Assembly (NCBI GenBank): GCA_014240055.1
Contig: JAAZXP010000007.1
Location: 1-36,720 of the forward strand
Source: Methanobacteriota archaeon
GTDB taxonomy: Archaea > Thermoplasmatota > Poseidoniia > MGIII > CG-Epi1
Direction of reading: 5' to 3'
DNA length: 36,720 bases
This document shows positions 18,743 to 29,300 of the stretch, piece after piece. The notes beneath the pieces are model-generated. The model was not told the origin of the DNA, ran no database searches, and was given only the letters and a program-made list of their open reading frames with translations. How positions within the stretch are numbered: the stretch's first letter is position 1; the number at the start of each line of letters is the position of its first letter. A program made the position numbers and the translations under genes.

Positions 18743-19933
18743 ATGTCAGGTGAAAAAGACTACTTGAAAAAAACAGGAAAAGGTACGCGATCAGTGCACT
18801 CAGGTACTTCATCTAGTGAGAACTCATTGAATACGCCGGTGTATCAATCCTCTACTTTCTTTTTAGATGATGATGCTTATAAAATGTGGAAAGCAGGAAC
18901 TCCTAGAGCTCCAGTTTATACAAGATATAATAATCCTTCAATGAGAGCTGTTGAAGAGAAGATAGCTCACCTTGAAGGTGCCGAAGATGCTTTAGTTTTT
19001 ACTTCAGGTATGTCTGCCATTTGTACAACTCTTCTTACTTTTCTAAGCCAAGGAGATCGTATAGTCACAACCCGTAATCTTTACGGTGGTACTATTATTT
19101 CATTAGATCAGGATTTTACTAGATTTGGAATAGATGTGCATTATATTGATATAAAGGATTTAGATGCAGTAGAAGAGGCTTTGAAAGAAAAAGAAACTAA
19201 GGTATTGTATTGTGAAACGGTTACTAATCCCTTACTTGAAGTTTCAGATTTACCTGAATTGGCAAAATTAGCTAAAAAGTATGGAGCTATACCAATTGTA
19301 GATAGTACTTTTGCCACTCCGATGGGATGTCAACCTCTAGATTATGGTTTTGAAGTAGTACTTCATTCAGTTACTAAATTACTGAATGGTCACAGTGATA
19401 TCATAGGTGGGGCTGCTGCAGGCAGTAAAGAAATAATTAATCAGATTTGGTATAAATTGAGAAATTTTGGAGGGACTATGGATCCTCACCAAGCATCTCT
19501 GCTTGAAAGAGGAATTAAAACATTGCACATACGTTATGAAAAAGCTATGACTACTGCAGGTAAACTAGCAACTTGGCTAGAAGCTCATCCTAAAATTGAG
19601 AAAGTCATATATCCGGGATTAAAGAGTCATAATGATTATGAATTAGCCCAAAAAGTATTGGATAGTTCTAGTACAATGGTATGTTTTGAGGTTAAAGGTG
19701 GCGATGAAGCGGGCCGTAAATTAATGGATAATATGATAGTGGCATCTCAAGCAATTTCACTAGGTGGAGTTGAATCCTTAATTTCAATGCCATGTTCCAC
19801 AACTCATGTTTCTTGGAGTCAAGAAGACCGCCTAGATGCAGGTATCGGCTTAGGTTTCATTAGATTTTCAACAGGTATTGAAGATACTGAAGATTTGATA
19901 TCTGATTTTGAACAAGCGTTAGAGAAATTATAG
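18743..19933 (+). CDS. Cys/Met metabolism PLP-dependent enzyme (cystathionine gamma-synthase / methionine gamma-lyase type)
   Basis: TRSVHSGT...NTPVYQSSTF, YTRYNNPSMRAVEEKIAHLEGAEDALVFTSGMSAI, VLHSVTKLLNGHSDIIGG (PLP lysine), SLGGVESLISMPCSTTH, GFIRFSTGIEDTEDLI. Confidence 0.93.
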   Translation: MSGEKDYLKKTGKGTRSVHSGTSSSENSLNTPVYQSSTFFLDDDAYKMWKAGTPRAPVYTRYNNPSMRAVEEKIAHLEGAEDALVFTSGMSAICTTLLTFLSQGDRIVTTRNLYGGTIISLDQDFTRFGIDVHYIDIKDLDAVEEALKEKETKVLYCETVTNPLLEVSDLPELAKLAKKYGAIPIVDSTFATPMGCQPLDYGFEVVLHSVTKLLNGHSDIIGGAAAGSKEIINQIWYKLRNFGGTMDPHQASLLERGIKTLHIRYEKAMTTAGKLATWLEAHPKIEKVIYPGLKSHNDYELAQKVLDSSSTMVCFEVKGGDEAGRKLMDNMIVASQAISLGGVESLISMPCSTTHVSWSQEDRLDAGIGLGFIRFSTGIEDTEDLISDFEQALEKL

Positions 19934-19964
19934 TCCCATAGAGATAATAGCCCACTTTGCTTGG

Positions 19965-22280
19965 GTGCATGTGGATTATACGATTAGGCTGATTTCTGCA
20001 ATTTCTTGCACTGAAGAAATACAAGGTACGGGCAGAAATATAGTGTATCTTTTTGGAACTACTAAAGACGGTGAATCTATTGCTGTTCGAACTCCACTTC
20101 TTTTACCTTATTTCCAAGTGGTTGAACCACCTCAAGATATAATTGAAAGTCTGAAAAAGAGAGATGATGTTGAAAAAGTTGAACCTCAAGAACTGTGGGT
20201 TGATGGTTCTGTAAAAAACTGTATGAAAGTAACAGTCCCTCATCCAGGTAGAGTTCCAAAGATACGGGAATGGTTGAAAGGCAATAATCTAAAATTATTA
20301 GCTGCAGATATTCCTTTCCATCACAGATATTTGTATGATAATAACATAGGCGGATGCGTTCGAGTTCGTGGTAAAAAGATAATAAAAGATAAATGGTCTT
20401 GTGATGTTATTGAGGTCGTTGAAATACTTCCTGCAGAAGATTTTGAATCAAATTTTAAAGTATTAAGTTTTGATATAGAAAATTCCATACTTGAAAGAAC
20501 GATATATTGCTTAAGTTATTGTGTTAAGACTTCAGAAGGGTATGTAAAAGAAGAAACTCTATATGGTGATGAAAAGAAGATATTAACAGACTTTGTAAAA
20601 GCAGTAAATGGTCAAGATCCAGATATAATTACTGGTTACAATATCGATGGATATGACCTTCCTCTTTTAGTTGAAAGGGCCGAAGTACATGGTGTTGAGC
20701 TGAATATAGGCCGTAATGGTTCCGTTTTAGAACAAAGATTTCAAAGATTTTGGCAAGCTAAAGGTCGAGTTATTGTTGATGCTTGGTGGAATGTAAAACG
20801 TGAAGTTAGGCCACGTCAAGAATCACTGAATGCGGTTGCTAAAGAATTGTTAGGAAGAGAAAAACATGACGTTAATCCGAGAAAAATGGATGAGGAATGG
20901 GCCAATAATCCTGAAAAGGTTATGAATTATTGTCTAGAAGATGCTAAACTAGCGTTGGATATACTAGAGCATATTTCGGTCCTTCAAAAGTATCAGCATA
21001 TTGGTTCAGTAGCTAAATTGCCATTTGATGATGTGATTAACGGTATTACTTCTAATATGATAGATTCATTGATGATAAGATTTGCAGATTCTAAAGGAAT
21101 AGGTGTTCCGATGACTAATCGTCAGAAAAGAACTGGGCACATTGAAGGTGGTTATGTTCATGACATAAATCCAGGTTTGTATGAGTGGGTTTGCGTTCTT
21201 GATTTTAAGTCGATGTATCCTAGTATAATCATAGATCGTAATCTCTGTTTTTCGACTATTTCTCCAGATGGTGAAATTGAAACTCCATTAGGAATAAAAT
21301 TTCAAAGTCCAGATAAAAAGAAAGGGCTTTTACCTGAATTATTAGTAAATTTGATGGCAGAAAGAGACGCTGCCAAGAAGCTTCAGGCTTCAGCTACAAC
21401 AGATACGGAAGAGAAATATTATAAGAGAATTCAAGAAGCAATTAAGATATTAATGAATTCGGTTTATGGGGTTTTTGCTTCTTATTTTTATCGTTTTACA
21501 AATTTGAGTATTGGAGCTTCAATAACTGCTTACGCTAGAGAGTATGTTAAAGATATTTTACACGAGTTGGAAAGTGAAGGAATTGATGTGATATATGGAG
21601 ATACAGATTCGGTTTTCTTCCGTTCACCACATGATGATTTAGATAAAACTGTTGAATTTGGTGAAGGTATTGCAAAAAGATATTCAGTAGGTGCTAAACA
21701 GTTAGAGTTTGAAAAAATTCTTCAACCGTTCTTTTCACATGGAGTAAAGAAAAGATATGTGGGTAAGCAAATTTGGCCTAAAGAGAGTATGTTAATCAGA
21801 GGATATGAAACGCGAAGAACGGATTCTTTCTCGATTCAGATTGAAGCTCTTGAAGATATTTTTGCTAAATTAATGGATAGAGATATTGACAATGCACTGG
21901 AAGCTTCAAGGAATTGGGTAACTCGAGTTTCTGAGGGTGATTTTGATGATAAAAACTTTGTTATATCTAAAACAGTGAATCTTAATAGAAAATATGTCAA
22001 TGAAGATAATCAGGCTCACTTACAAGCTTACAAGAAATTTATAGAGACAGGACGTCCATTTGTGAGTGGTATGAAAATATCATTTATCGTTACAGATGCA
22101 AGTGTTAGTCCTATGAAAGTTGAGCCATTTATTCCTGAAGAAGAATGTCCTAAACCAGATTATAATTATTATGCAGATCGTATTGCTAAATCATTATCTA
22201 GAATAACTGATGTATTTGATTGGGATGAAAAAGCATTAAAAACAGGTAAAAGGGCACCCAAGCAGCAAACCTTGTTCTGA
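19965..22280 (+). CDS. polB: Family B DNA polymerase
   Basis: Exo I SFDIENSI, Exo II GYNIDGYDLPLL, DFKSMYPSIIIDRN, KILMNSVYGVFAS, YGDTDSVFF, KKRYVGK. No intein. Start GTG 19965 (or GTG 19971). Confidence 0.96.
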   Translation: MHVDYTIRLISAISCTEEIQGTGRNIVYLFGTTKDGESIAVRTPLLLPYFQVVEPPQDIIESLKKRDDVEKVEPQELWVDGSVKNCMKVTVPHPGRVPKIREWLKGNNLKLLAADIPFHHRYLYDNNIGGCVRVRGKKIIKDKWSCDVIEVVEILPAEDFESNFKVLSFDIENSILERTIYCLSYCVKTSEGYVKEETLYGDEKKILTDFVKAVNGQDPDIITGYNIDGYDLPLLVERAEVHGVELNIGRNGSVLEQRFQRFWQAKGRVIVDAWWNVKREVRPRQESLNAVAKELLGREKHDVNPRKMDEEWANNPEKVMNYCLEDAKLALDILEHISVLQKYQHIGSVAKLPFDDVINGITSNMIDSLMIRFADSKGIGVPMTNRQKRTGHIEGGYVHDINPGLYEWVCVLDFKSMYPSIIIDRNLCFSTISPDGEIETPLGIKFQSPDKKKGLLPELLVNLMAERDAAKKLQASATTDTEEKYYKRIQEAIKILMNSVYGVFASYFYRFTNLSIGASITAYAREYVKDILHELESEGIDVIYGDTDSVFFRSPHDDLDKTVEFGEGIAKRYSVGAKQLEFEKILQPFFSHGVKKRYVGKQIWPKESMLIRGYETRRTDSFSIQIEALEDIFAKLMDRDIDNALEASRNWVTRVSEGDFDDKNFVISKTVNLNRKYVNEDNQAHLQAYKKFIETGRPFVSGMKISFIVTDASVSPMKVEPFIPEEECPKPDYNYYADRIAKSLSRITDVFDWDEKALKTGKRAPKQQTLF

Positions 22281-22771
22281 TGTCTAAAATCGAATATAAT
22301 AGTGAAAGCCGCGAGTGGTACATTGCCTCTGCTTTAATTTTAGCAATTATCACAATTTGCTACTTAGTAATAATGAGATATGTTTTTACTAGTGAATCTG
22401 AGCTTTCGCCTGAATTAACCAGTGCAATAAAATTCTCTTTCTTTATTCTTTCATTATCGGGTGTGTTTGTAGGTGTTCAGGGTTATAAATTTAGAGATGG
22501 TAAAGGTATTCTTATTCGCAAGGACGGTGAAGAAATATTATTTGATTTAGAGAAGCTATTTTTGGAATCTGATTTGCCAGTAAAAGAGACCTTTTGTTTG
22601 GGTACAGGTAGTCTAGGTTTGTGGAGGCCAGTTGGCCGTCTTTCTCTTAAGGAAGGTGAAGTTGAAATTAAGGAAATATGGTTTTACATGTATTACTATA
22701 GAACACAGATTGCCTTGCGAGACAAAGTCCCTCAGAAATTGATAGATGAATTTATATCTAATTTGGATTAA
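22280..22771 (+). CDS. Hypothetical two-TM protein with a PH-like soluble C-terminal half
   Basis: 163 aa; TM segments YIASALILAIITICYLVIM and FSFFILSLSGVFVGVQG; ATG overlaps the polB stop (TGATG). Confidence 0.65.
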   Translation: MSKIEYNSESREWYIASALILAIITICYLVIMRYVFTSESELSPELTSAIKFSFFILSLSGVFVGVQGYKFRDGKGILIRKDGEEILFDLEKLFLESDLPVKETFCLGTGSLGLWRPVGRLSLKEGEVEIKEIWFYMYYYRTQIALRDKVPQKLIDEFISNLD

Positions 22772-23246
22772 ATTCACCAAGACCTGAACCGTAATAAATT
22801 AGAGGTTTGGAATTTTCATCGAAATTTCCGTTTTCAATTTGCCCAATAAATATGGTGTGATCTCCTCCTTCGTGTCTTTCGGTTATTTTGCATTCCATTG
22901 ATGCTAGGCAGTCTTCCAATAGTGGAGTTCCTAAATCGGTTAAAGTGTGTGGTAAAGATTTGATTAGTTCATTTTTATCAACATTTGAATTAGCAAAATC
23001 CCAAGCCAGTTTTCCTTGATCAGAATTACATATATTTATACCAAAAGTATCGCTATTTTTTAGCGATTCATGACTAACTATTTTTCTATCGATACATATT
23101 AAAACTAAAGGGGGGTTCATTGACAGCGAACAAAAGCTGGAAACGGTTAGCCCTCCAAATTTATTATTTTCATTAAAAGTTACTAGAGTTACACCTGCTG
23201 CAAACCTACGCATTAATTCTTTAAAAAGATCATTGTCTACTGCCAT
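22758..23246 (-). CDS. Flavin reductase-like domain protein (FMN-binding split barrel)
   Basis: LMRRFAAGVTLVTF...GGLTVSSFCSLSMNPPLVLICIDRKIVSHESLKNSDTFGINI and ECKITERHEGGDHTIFIGQIEN. ATG at 23246 preferred over TTG 23258. Confidence 0.88.
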   Translation of the reverse strand: MAVDNDLFKELMRRFAAGVTLVTFNENNKFGGLTVSSFCSLSMNPPLVLICIDRKIVSHESLKNSDTFGINICNSDQGKLAWDFANSNVDKNELIKSLPHTLTDLGTPLLEDCLASMECKITERHEGGDHTIFIGQIENGNFDENSKPLIYYGSGLGEFNPN

Positions 23247-23248
23247 AC

Positions 23249-23258
23249 TTGACGTCAA
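23249..23258. promoter_or_regulatory. 10-bp perfect palindrome TTGACGTCAA just upstream of the flavin reductase ATG
   Basis: Self-complementary sequence; about 20-30 nt downstream (minus strand) of the TATA-like AAATATAC. Confidence 0.4.
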
Positions 23259-23307
23259 AAGGGACTATCTATTTAGTATATTTCTGTATTTTTAATCCGG
23301 CCTCTTC

Positions 23308-23338
23308 TTTATATAGCAATTGAACGCGTAAGCACGCG
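23308..23338 (+). promoter_or_regulatory. Putative promoter of the giant gene: TATA box (TTTATATA, 23308-23315) followed by inverted repeat CGCGT-AAGC-ACGCG (23325-23338)
   Basis: Archaeal TATA-like octamer; perfect 5-bp arms with 4-nt loop at the expected TSS; GGTG Shine-Dalgarno-like motif at about 23347. Confidence 0.5.
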
Positions 23339-23356
23339 AACGAAAGGTGTCATAAT

Positions 23357-26300
23357 TTGATAGACAAAAATAATCGGATAGTTAACGCCAGTGTTTTGTT
23401 GCTGATGGCATTTTTATTCGTTGTTTTTGTTGCAGATGATTCTGAAGCTGCGACTTACAAAGTTGATAGTTTAGGCGGTTCAGATTATACTAACATAACA
23501 CAAGCTGTCGAGAATGCATCTGCTGGAGACACAATTAATATCGCCTCTCGAAATTATTTTGATGCGGTAGATGTTGATAAGAGATTAACGATTATTGGTG
23601 GAAATTATGGTGTCAGCTTAAACAATTTGTATAATTATTGCTATGAGAACGATCTTATTGGATATTATACCTTTGATAATTCTGGAACCTATGTTAGTGA
23701 TAGGGTATGGTGTGAGAGTAACTATGGATATTTATCAGGGGCTGTTCGAACTCCCGGTTTTACTGGCGATTATTCAGTAGATTTTGACGGCGATGATGAT
23801 TATCTTGCAATAGATCATGATTCAGTCTATAATGTTTCTAAAGTTTCAATAAGTAGCTGGATTAATATCGATGATAATAATACTGATACCAGAACTATAT
23901 TTTCTAATTATCAAGAGGGGTCCACGCGTCATGGTTATGAAACATTTGTAAATGCTGACGCTAATTTCGGATTTCAATTTGGTTTTGGAAGTAGCTCAGG
24001 TTCATGTCACTCAGATACTGAAATCACTGAGAATAATTGGACACTTGTTACAGCCACTTATGACGGATCAAATATCAAATTATACATTAATGATGAATTA
24101 GATAAGACATGTGGCTATGCTCAGGGTATATCTGATAGTGATGGTAAACAAATTTTTGGGTCTTCAGACCATGATTCAGACAGCACCTATGATAATTTCT
24201 TTGATGGGACAATAGATGAACTGCTAATATGGAAGAAGGCATTAGGTCAGACAGATGTCGAAAATATTTATTGGGGTGGTAATGCAAAACCACGAATTAA
24301 TGCAAGTGAAGGTAGTTATGCCATAAGACTAACAGTTGACAATTCTGTTGTAAGAAATATTGAAGTTGCATTCACTGGCCCAGATATTGGCGAGAGTAGT
24401 GGAGATGCCGGTTTGGTAATTCAAGGTACGGATGGCGATCCAATAACTGGAGTTACAATTTCTGATGTGATATCAAAATATGATAGAAATGGTCTTAGAG
24501 TCTCTAATGCTAAAGATATATTCATTAATTCATTTAGTTCACAGGGATGTGATACTGGCAATGGCCTTAAGACAGGTGTAACTCTTTACAACGTAACAAG
24601 TTCTGAAATGTGGAATGGTCATGTGCAATGTGCTGAAACTGCAGGATACTTGTTTACTTCAGGAAGTAATAATAATATTTTTAATACGATTCAAGCATAT
24701 AGTTGTAAAGTAGGTTTCAAAGTAATATCTAATGGAAATTATTTCAATAATACTTATCTAGGCAACAATGACGATGTAGGTATTTTGTTTTATGGATCTG
24801 ATAACAATCAAATTAATGATGGAAATTACTATAGCAATAAATATGCCATAGGCTTCACACGAGGTGCTGAAAATAATCGGATCAAAAATCTAAACTTTGA
24901 TGATAATGATGATTATGATATTCACCACGGTTATGATTCAAACACAACTAGAAATGGTTGGAATAATATATTGATAGATACCGAATTTGAGGATTTATCT
25001 ATAGATTCCAATTCTAGACTTTTAGAGAAGACTCTGATAGAGACAACTATTACAGATAATGGAACCTATGCCTGGAATAGAGTCAATAAAACATTAGATA
25101 GTGATAGAAGGGCTTACTCAGGTACAAATTCTTTTTGGGCTGGAAATAGTGATGAGGATGAGTATTTTAGAAATTGGAATGTTACTTTCAAGATGAGTTC
25201 AGATATTAGTCTTCCTAGTGGAGGATTAGATGAATCTCGAATATTAGAGATAAGAACATGGTACAAGACAGAAGAAAATTTTGATGGTGGTAGAGTATAC
25301 ATTACCAAGGATCAAGAAAGTACTTGGAATCTCTTAACGCCTTTAGGTGGTTATGATAGTTTGATGAATGATGGTTCTGATTGTGATAATAACGAGAAAG
25401 CTTTTACAGGAGATAAATCGTCTTCTGATTGGCAAAATAAAAAGTTTAACTTATCTGGTTACAGAGGCGAAGATGTTCGAATAAAGTTTGTTTTCTGTAG
25501 TGATTCAGGCACGGAAATGGAAGGTTGGTACATCGATAATGTAAAAATTTACAAAGATGTGGATTCAACCAATGTTGCATATTTTGATGATTTCGAAAGA
25601 TTAGGTCATAGGTGGGTGGATGCTAGAGGCTGGGTCCATGAAGGAAATCCAGAATATGATGGAAAGAAAGATGCAGATATCATAATAATCGAAGATACTA
25701 GTTCCGAAACTTTAGTTAATAAATCAATCAATAAGGATATGAAGATTCATCTGAAATTAGATGAAAGCGGTACTAGTAGTGCATATGATTCTTTGGCAGG
25801 ACAATATTGGTATAGAGCTGGCAATACAAATTATGTTTCAGGATTGTATGGTAATGCAGCTAATTATGATGGGAGTGGAGATTCTCATTACTCCTCATAC
25901 GATTATATTTCAACGTCTCCTTATAGATTTGATGAACTAACAGTTTCAAGTTGGGTTAATTTTGATTCATTTCCATCTAGTAGTACTGATTATGACACGG
26001 TAGTAGCTATGGATAGAGAGGGTCAGTTTAGATTACAAGTTAATAGCAGCGGGAATCCTGTAGCTTATGGTTATTTTTATAGTCCTTCAGGTGAAAAAAG
26101 GGCTATTGGAGATGATGCATTAGTTACTGGTGTTTGGTATCATCTTGCAGCAACCTGGAGCGAGACTACAGACGATATCAAACTTTATGTTAATGGCACA
26201 TTAGTCAAAACTTATTCATTTTCAGAAACTACTCCTTATCTTCGAACTCTTAGTAGTTATATGTACATTGGAAGAGATTACAACGGCCATTACATGGATG

Positions 26301-29300
26301 GTAAAGTTGATAATGTACAAATTTGGCAAGAGGATTTCTCAGCCCGTAATATCAAAGCTATTTATGAGCATCCAATTAATGGACCTGTTCTTTATTCTAC
26401 AAAACATTATGGAGGTTCCGATAGTAAAACCGATAGTGAGGGTAAATTAGATGATATTTATGTAACAACTAAAATTTATGATGGCTCATCATCAGGTTCA
26501 GTAGTAGATACTTACATTGGTATTAGATATGGCGATTGGACGCGCGAAATTGCTAAGGCTACTATAACTGATAGTAAATTAGAAGCTAAGGTTTTTGATT
26601 TCCGTGTTTATAATCGTAATAAAGATAATCTGTATTATTCTTTGTCATCTGCAGTTTCCGGAGCTAGTAGTGGGAATACTCTCGAATTATGGCCTGGGAA
26701 GTATAAAGAAAATATAGAGGTCACGACAAAGATTGCTATACTAGGGGCTGGGACAACTAGAACGATTATTGATGCGAGATATCGAGGTCCAGCACTCAAA
26801 TTCACTAATTACCAAACTGATTATTCATCAGTTAAAAATTTACGAGTTACTCATTCCTCTAACCAATCCAGCAGTTGCCAGTCTTCTGCTCAATATGGAG
26901 GGGCAATATATTCATACTATTCAGATTTTCTAACAATTGATAATGTTCATTTCTTTGAAACCTATATTGGTTATATGTCATGTTATGCAAATGATAATAC
27001 AATTAAAAATTCAGTATTTGATAGAGGTTCTATCAGCAGTTATCATTCTGGAATATATTCTTATGGCGGCATTAATTACGATATAAGAAATAATGTAATT
27101 ACAAAATATTCATATGGTCTGTATCTTTATTATAATAATTACGGTTCACACTTTTTTAATAATTCTATCCATAATAATACTAATTATGGGATATACCTGT
27201 ATTATTCCGGTCACTCTAGTTACGCTAGTGATCCTCTTATTTTCGAAAAGAATAGTCTAGTTGACAATAATTATGGTTTTTACAGAGGAGACACTTCTAG
27301 TAATTATGGCCGATACATCCAATTTAAAGATAATTTAGTTAAAAGTAATTCTAATTATGGGATATATTGTTATTATTATTGCCAAGATTGGAAAGTAGAA
27401 AACAATACGTTTGATGGTGATGACGATCAAACTTATGGCTGGTACACTTATAGATACCAATATAGAACCGAATTCGGAAATAATACTTTTAGAGACCACA
27501 CAAGTAAAGATATTTATCTTCAATATTGTGGAACTGGAACTAATGCTAATAAATTCTTTTACAACACTTATTCTACTATTACAGTTTCATCCGGTTGTCA
27601 AGTTGATATTTACAATAATCTTAATGTAAAGACTGTAGAAGAAGATAGTGATGCTTTTTCTAATGTAGAAATTGAAATTAAAGATAGTTCTAAGACTTAT
27701 TACGAAACTTCACAATGGGGTGGTTCAGATTCTTTAACGGATAGTAATGGTTTTATTTCTAGTTCGATGCTTATACGCTCAGGATATTATGCCTCTAGTT
27801 CAACTCTAACTGATAATAATATTACTGTTAATTTGGCTTATGGGGTCAGGGCAAAATCTACTTGGATTAATTTTGATACTGATACTACTAAGGCCGTTAC
27901 AGTTCCCGACGCTTTCCGTCTCGGTGTTGTTAAAAATACAAATACTAGCACAATTTACACTAGTTTTTCTTCTGCAGTCAATGCTGCAAGCACAAATAAT
28001 GTTCTAAATATTTGGGCGTGGACTTATAATGAAAATTTTGTAATAAATAAAGGAATTACAATAATTGGTAATTCAACAGCTAGTTCGATCATAAACGGTG
28101 GAACTGGAGACTACGCAATTGAGGTCAAATCTAACGGCGTCACAATTAAGAATTTAACACTGAACGGCGCTTCCGATAGTTTACTTTATGCTGGAAATTA
28201 TAATAATCTTGAAGTTGAAAACGTAGTTATGGGTTCTAGTTCCTCTAATTATGGAATTTATTTTGATAGAACAAGTGATACTACTATAACAAGCGTAACT
28301 GTAAATGATACAGATCGTAAATCAGTTTACATTGATGACGGAGATACGATTACCTTCAAGAATAGTTATTTCATGAATTCTTCTTCTTCACATGGTTTTG
28401 AAATTTCAGATAGTGAGGATATAATACTAGATAATGTTTTCATTTACAATGCTGGTTATGATGGTTCCTCAGCCTATGGATTGTATGTTTCAGGAAGTGA
28501 TAAAGTCACGATTAAGGGCACTACAAAGGTGGGCTCTAGTAAATCGTATGAGCTTTATGCGACATCCTCAACAAATTTGAAAATATATAATTCTACATTT
28601 ACAGGTAAAAATTTAGCTTTAATTGAAGACTCAGATAGCTTTTTGGTGGAAAACAGTGTTTTCAAAGATACTTCCAGCGGCGATAATGGCGTTTACATCA
28701 AAAATACAGATAGTGGAATCTTTAAATTTAATACAATAACAAATTCGGCATCAGATGGCACTTCTGATTTTGGTTCGATATATTTGACTAGTTCATCTTC
28801 TAATCAAATTTTGAATAATACAGTTACCAATTCAGGAAGATCAGGAATTCATCTTAAGTCTAGTTCAAATGATAACAAGATTTATGGAAATACAGTATCT
28901 TCAAGTAATTTACATGGTCTTTATGTTCAATCCTCTGATAATACGTTAGTTCGAAACAACTCATTTTCAAGTTCGAGTATTTATGGAATAAAAATTTCAA
29001 GTTCTGATAATGTTGTAATTGATAACAATACATTAGATTCGAATTCTAATTATGGTATTTATCTTTCTTCATCAGATACTGGAATTATTAAGACTAATAC
29101 TATTTCTGATAATCAAGGTGGAATATATATCACCGGTTCAGACGATGTAATTATTTCTTCGAATACCATAGATGATCATTCATTATATGGTGCATATCTT
29201 GCAGATTCGAAAAGAGTTAAGATTAAGAAAAATGTAATCAAGAACAGTCAAAGTGATGCCTTAGTTCTTTCCTCAAGTTGTGATAATGCGTACATTGATA

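Noticed and set aside
10315-22280. Possible inteins in rfcS or polB
   Set aside because: Motifs run continuously (AGPAGIGKTT, LDEADAL, DFKSMYPSI, YGDTDSVFF) and lengths are normal; no Hint-domain sequence.
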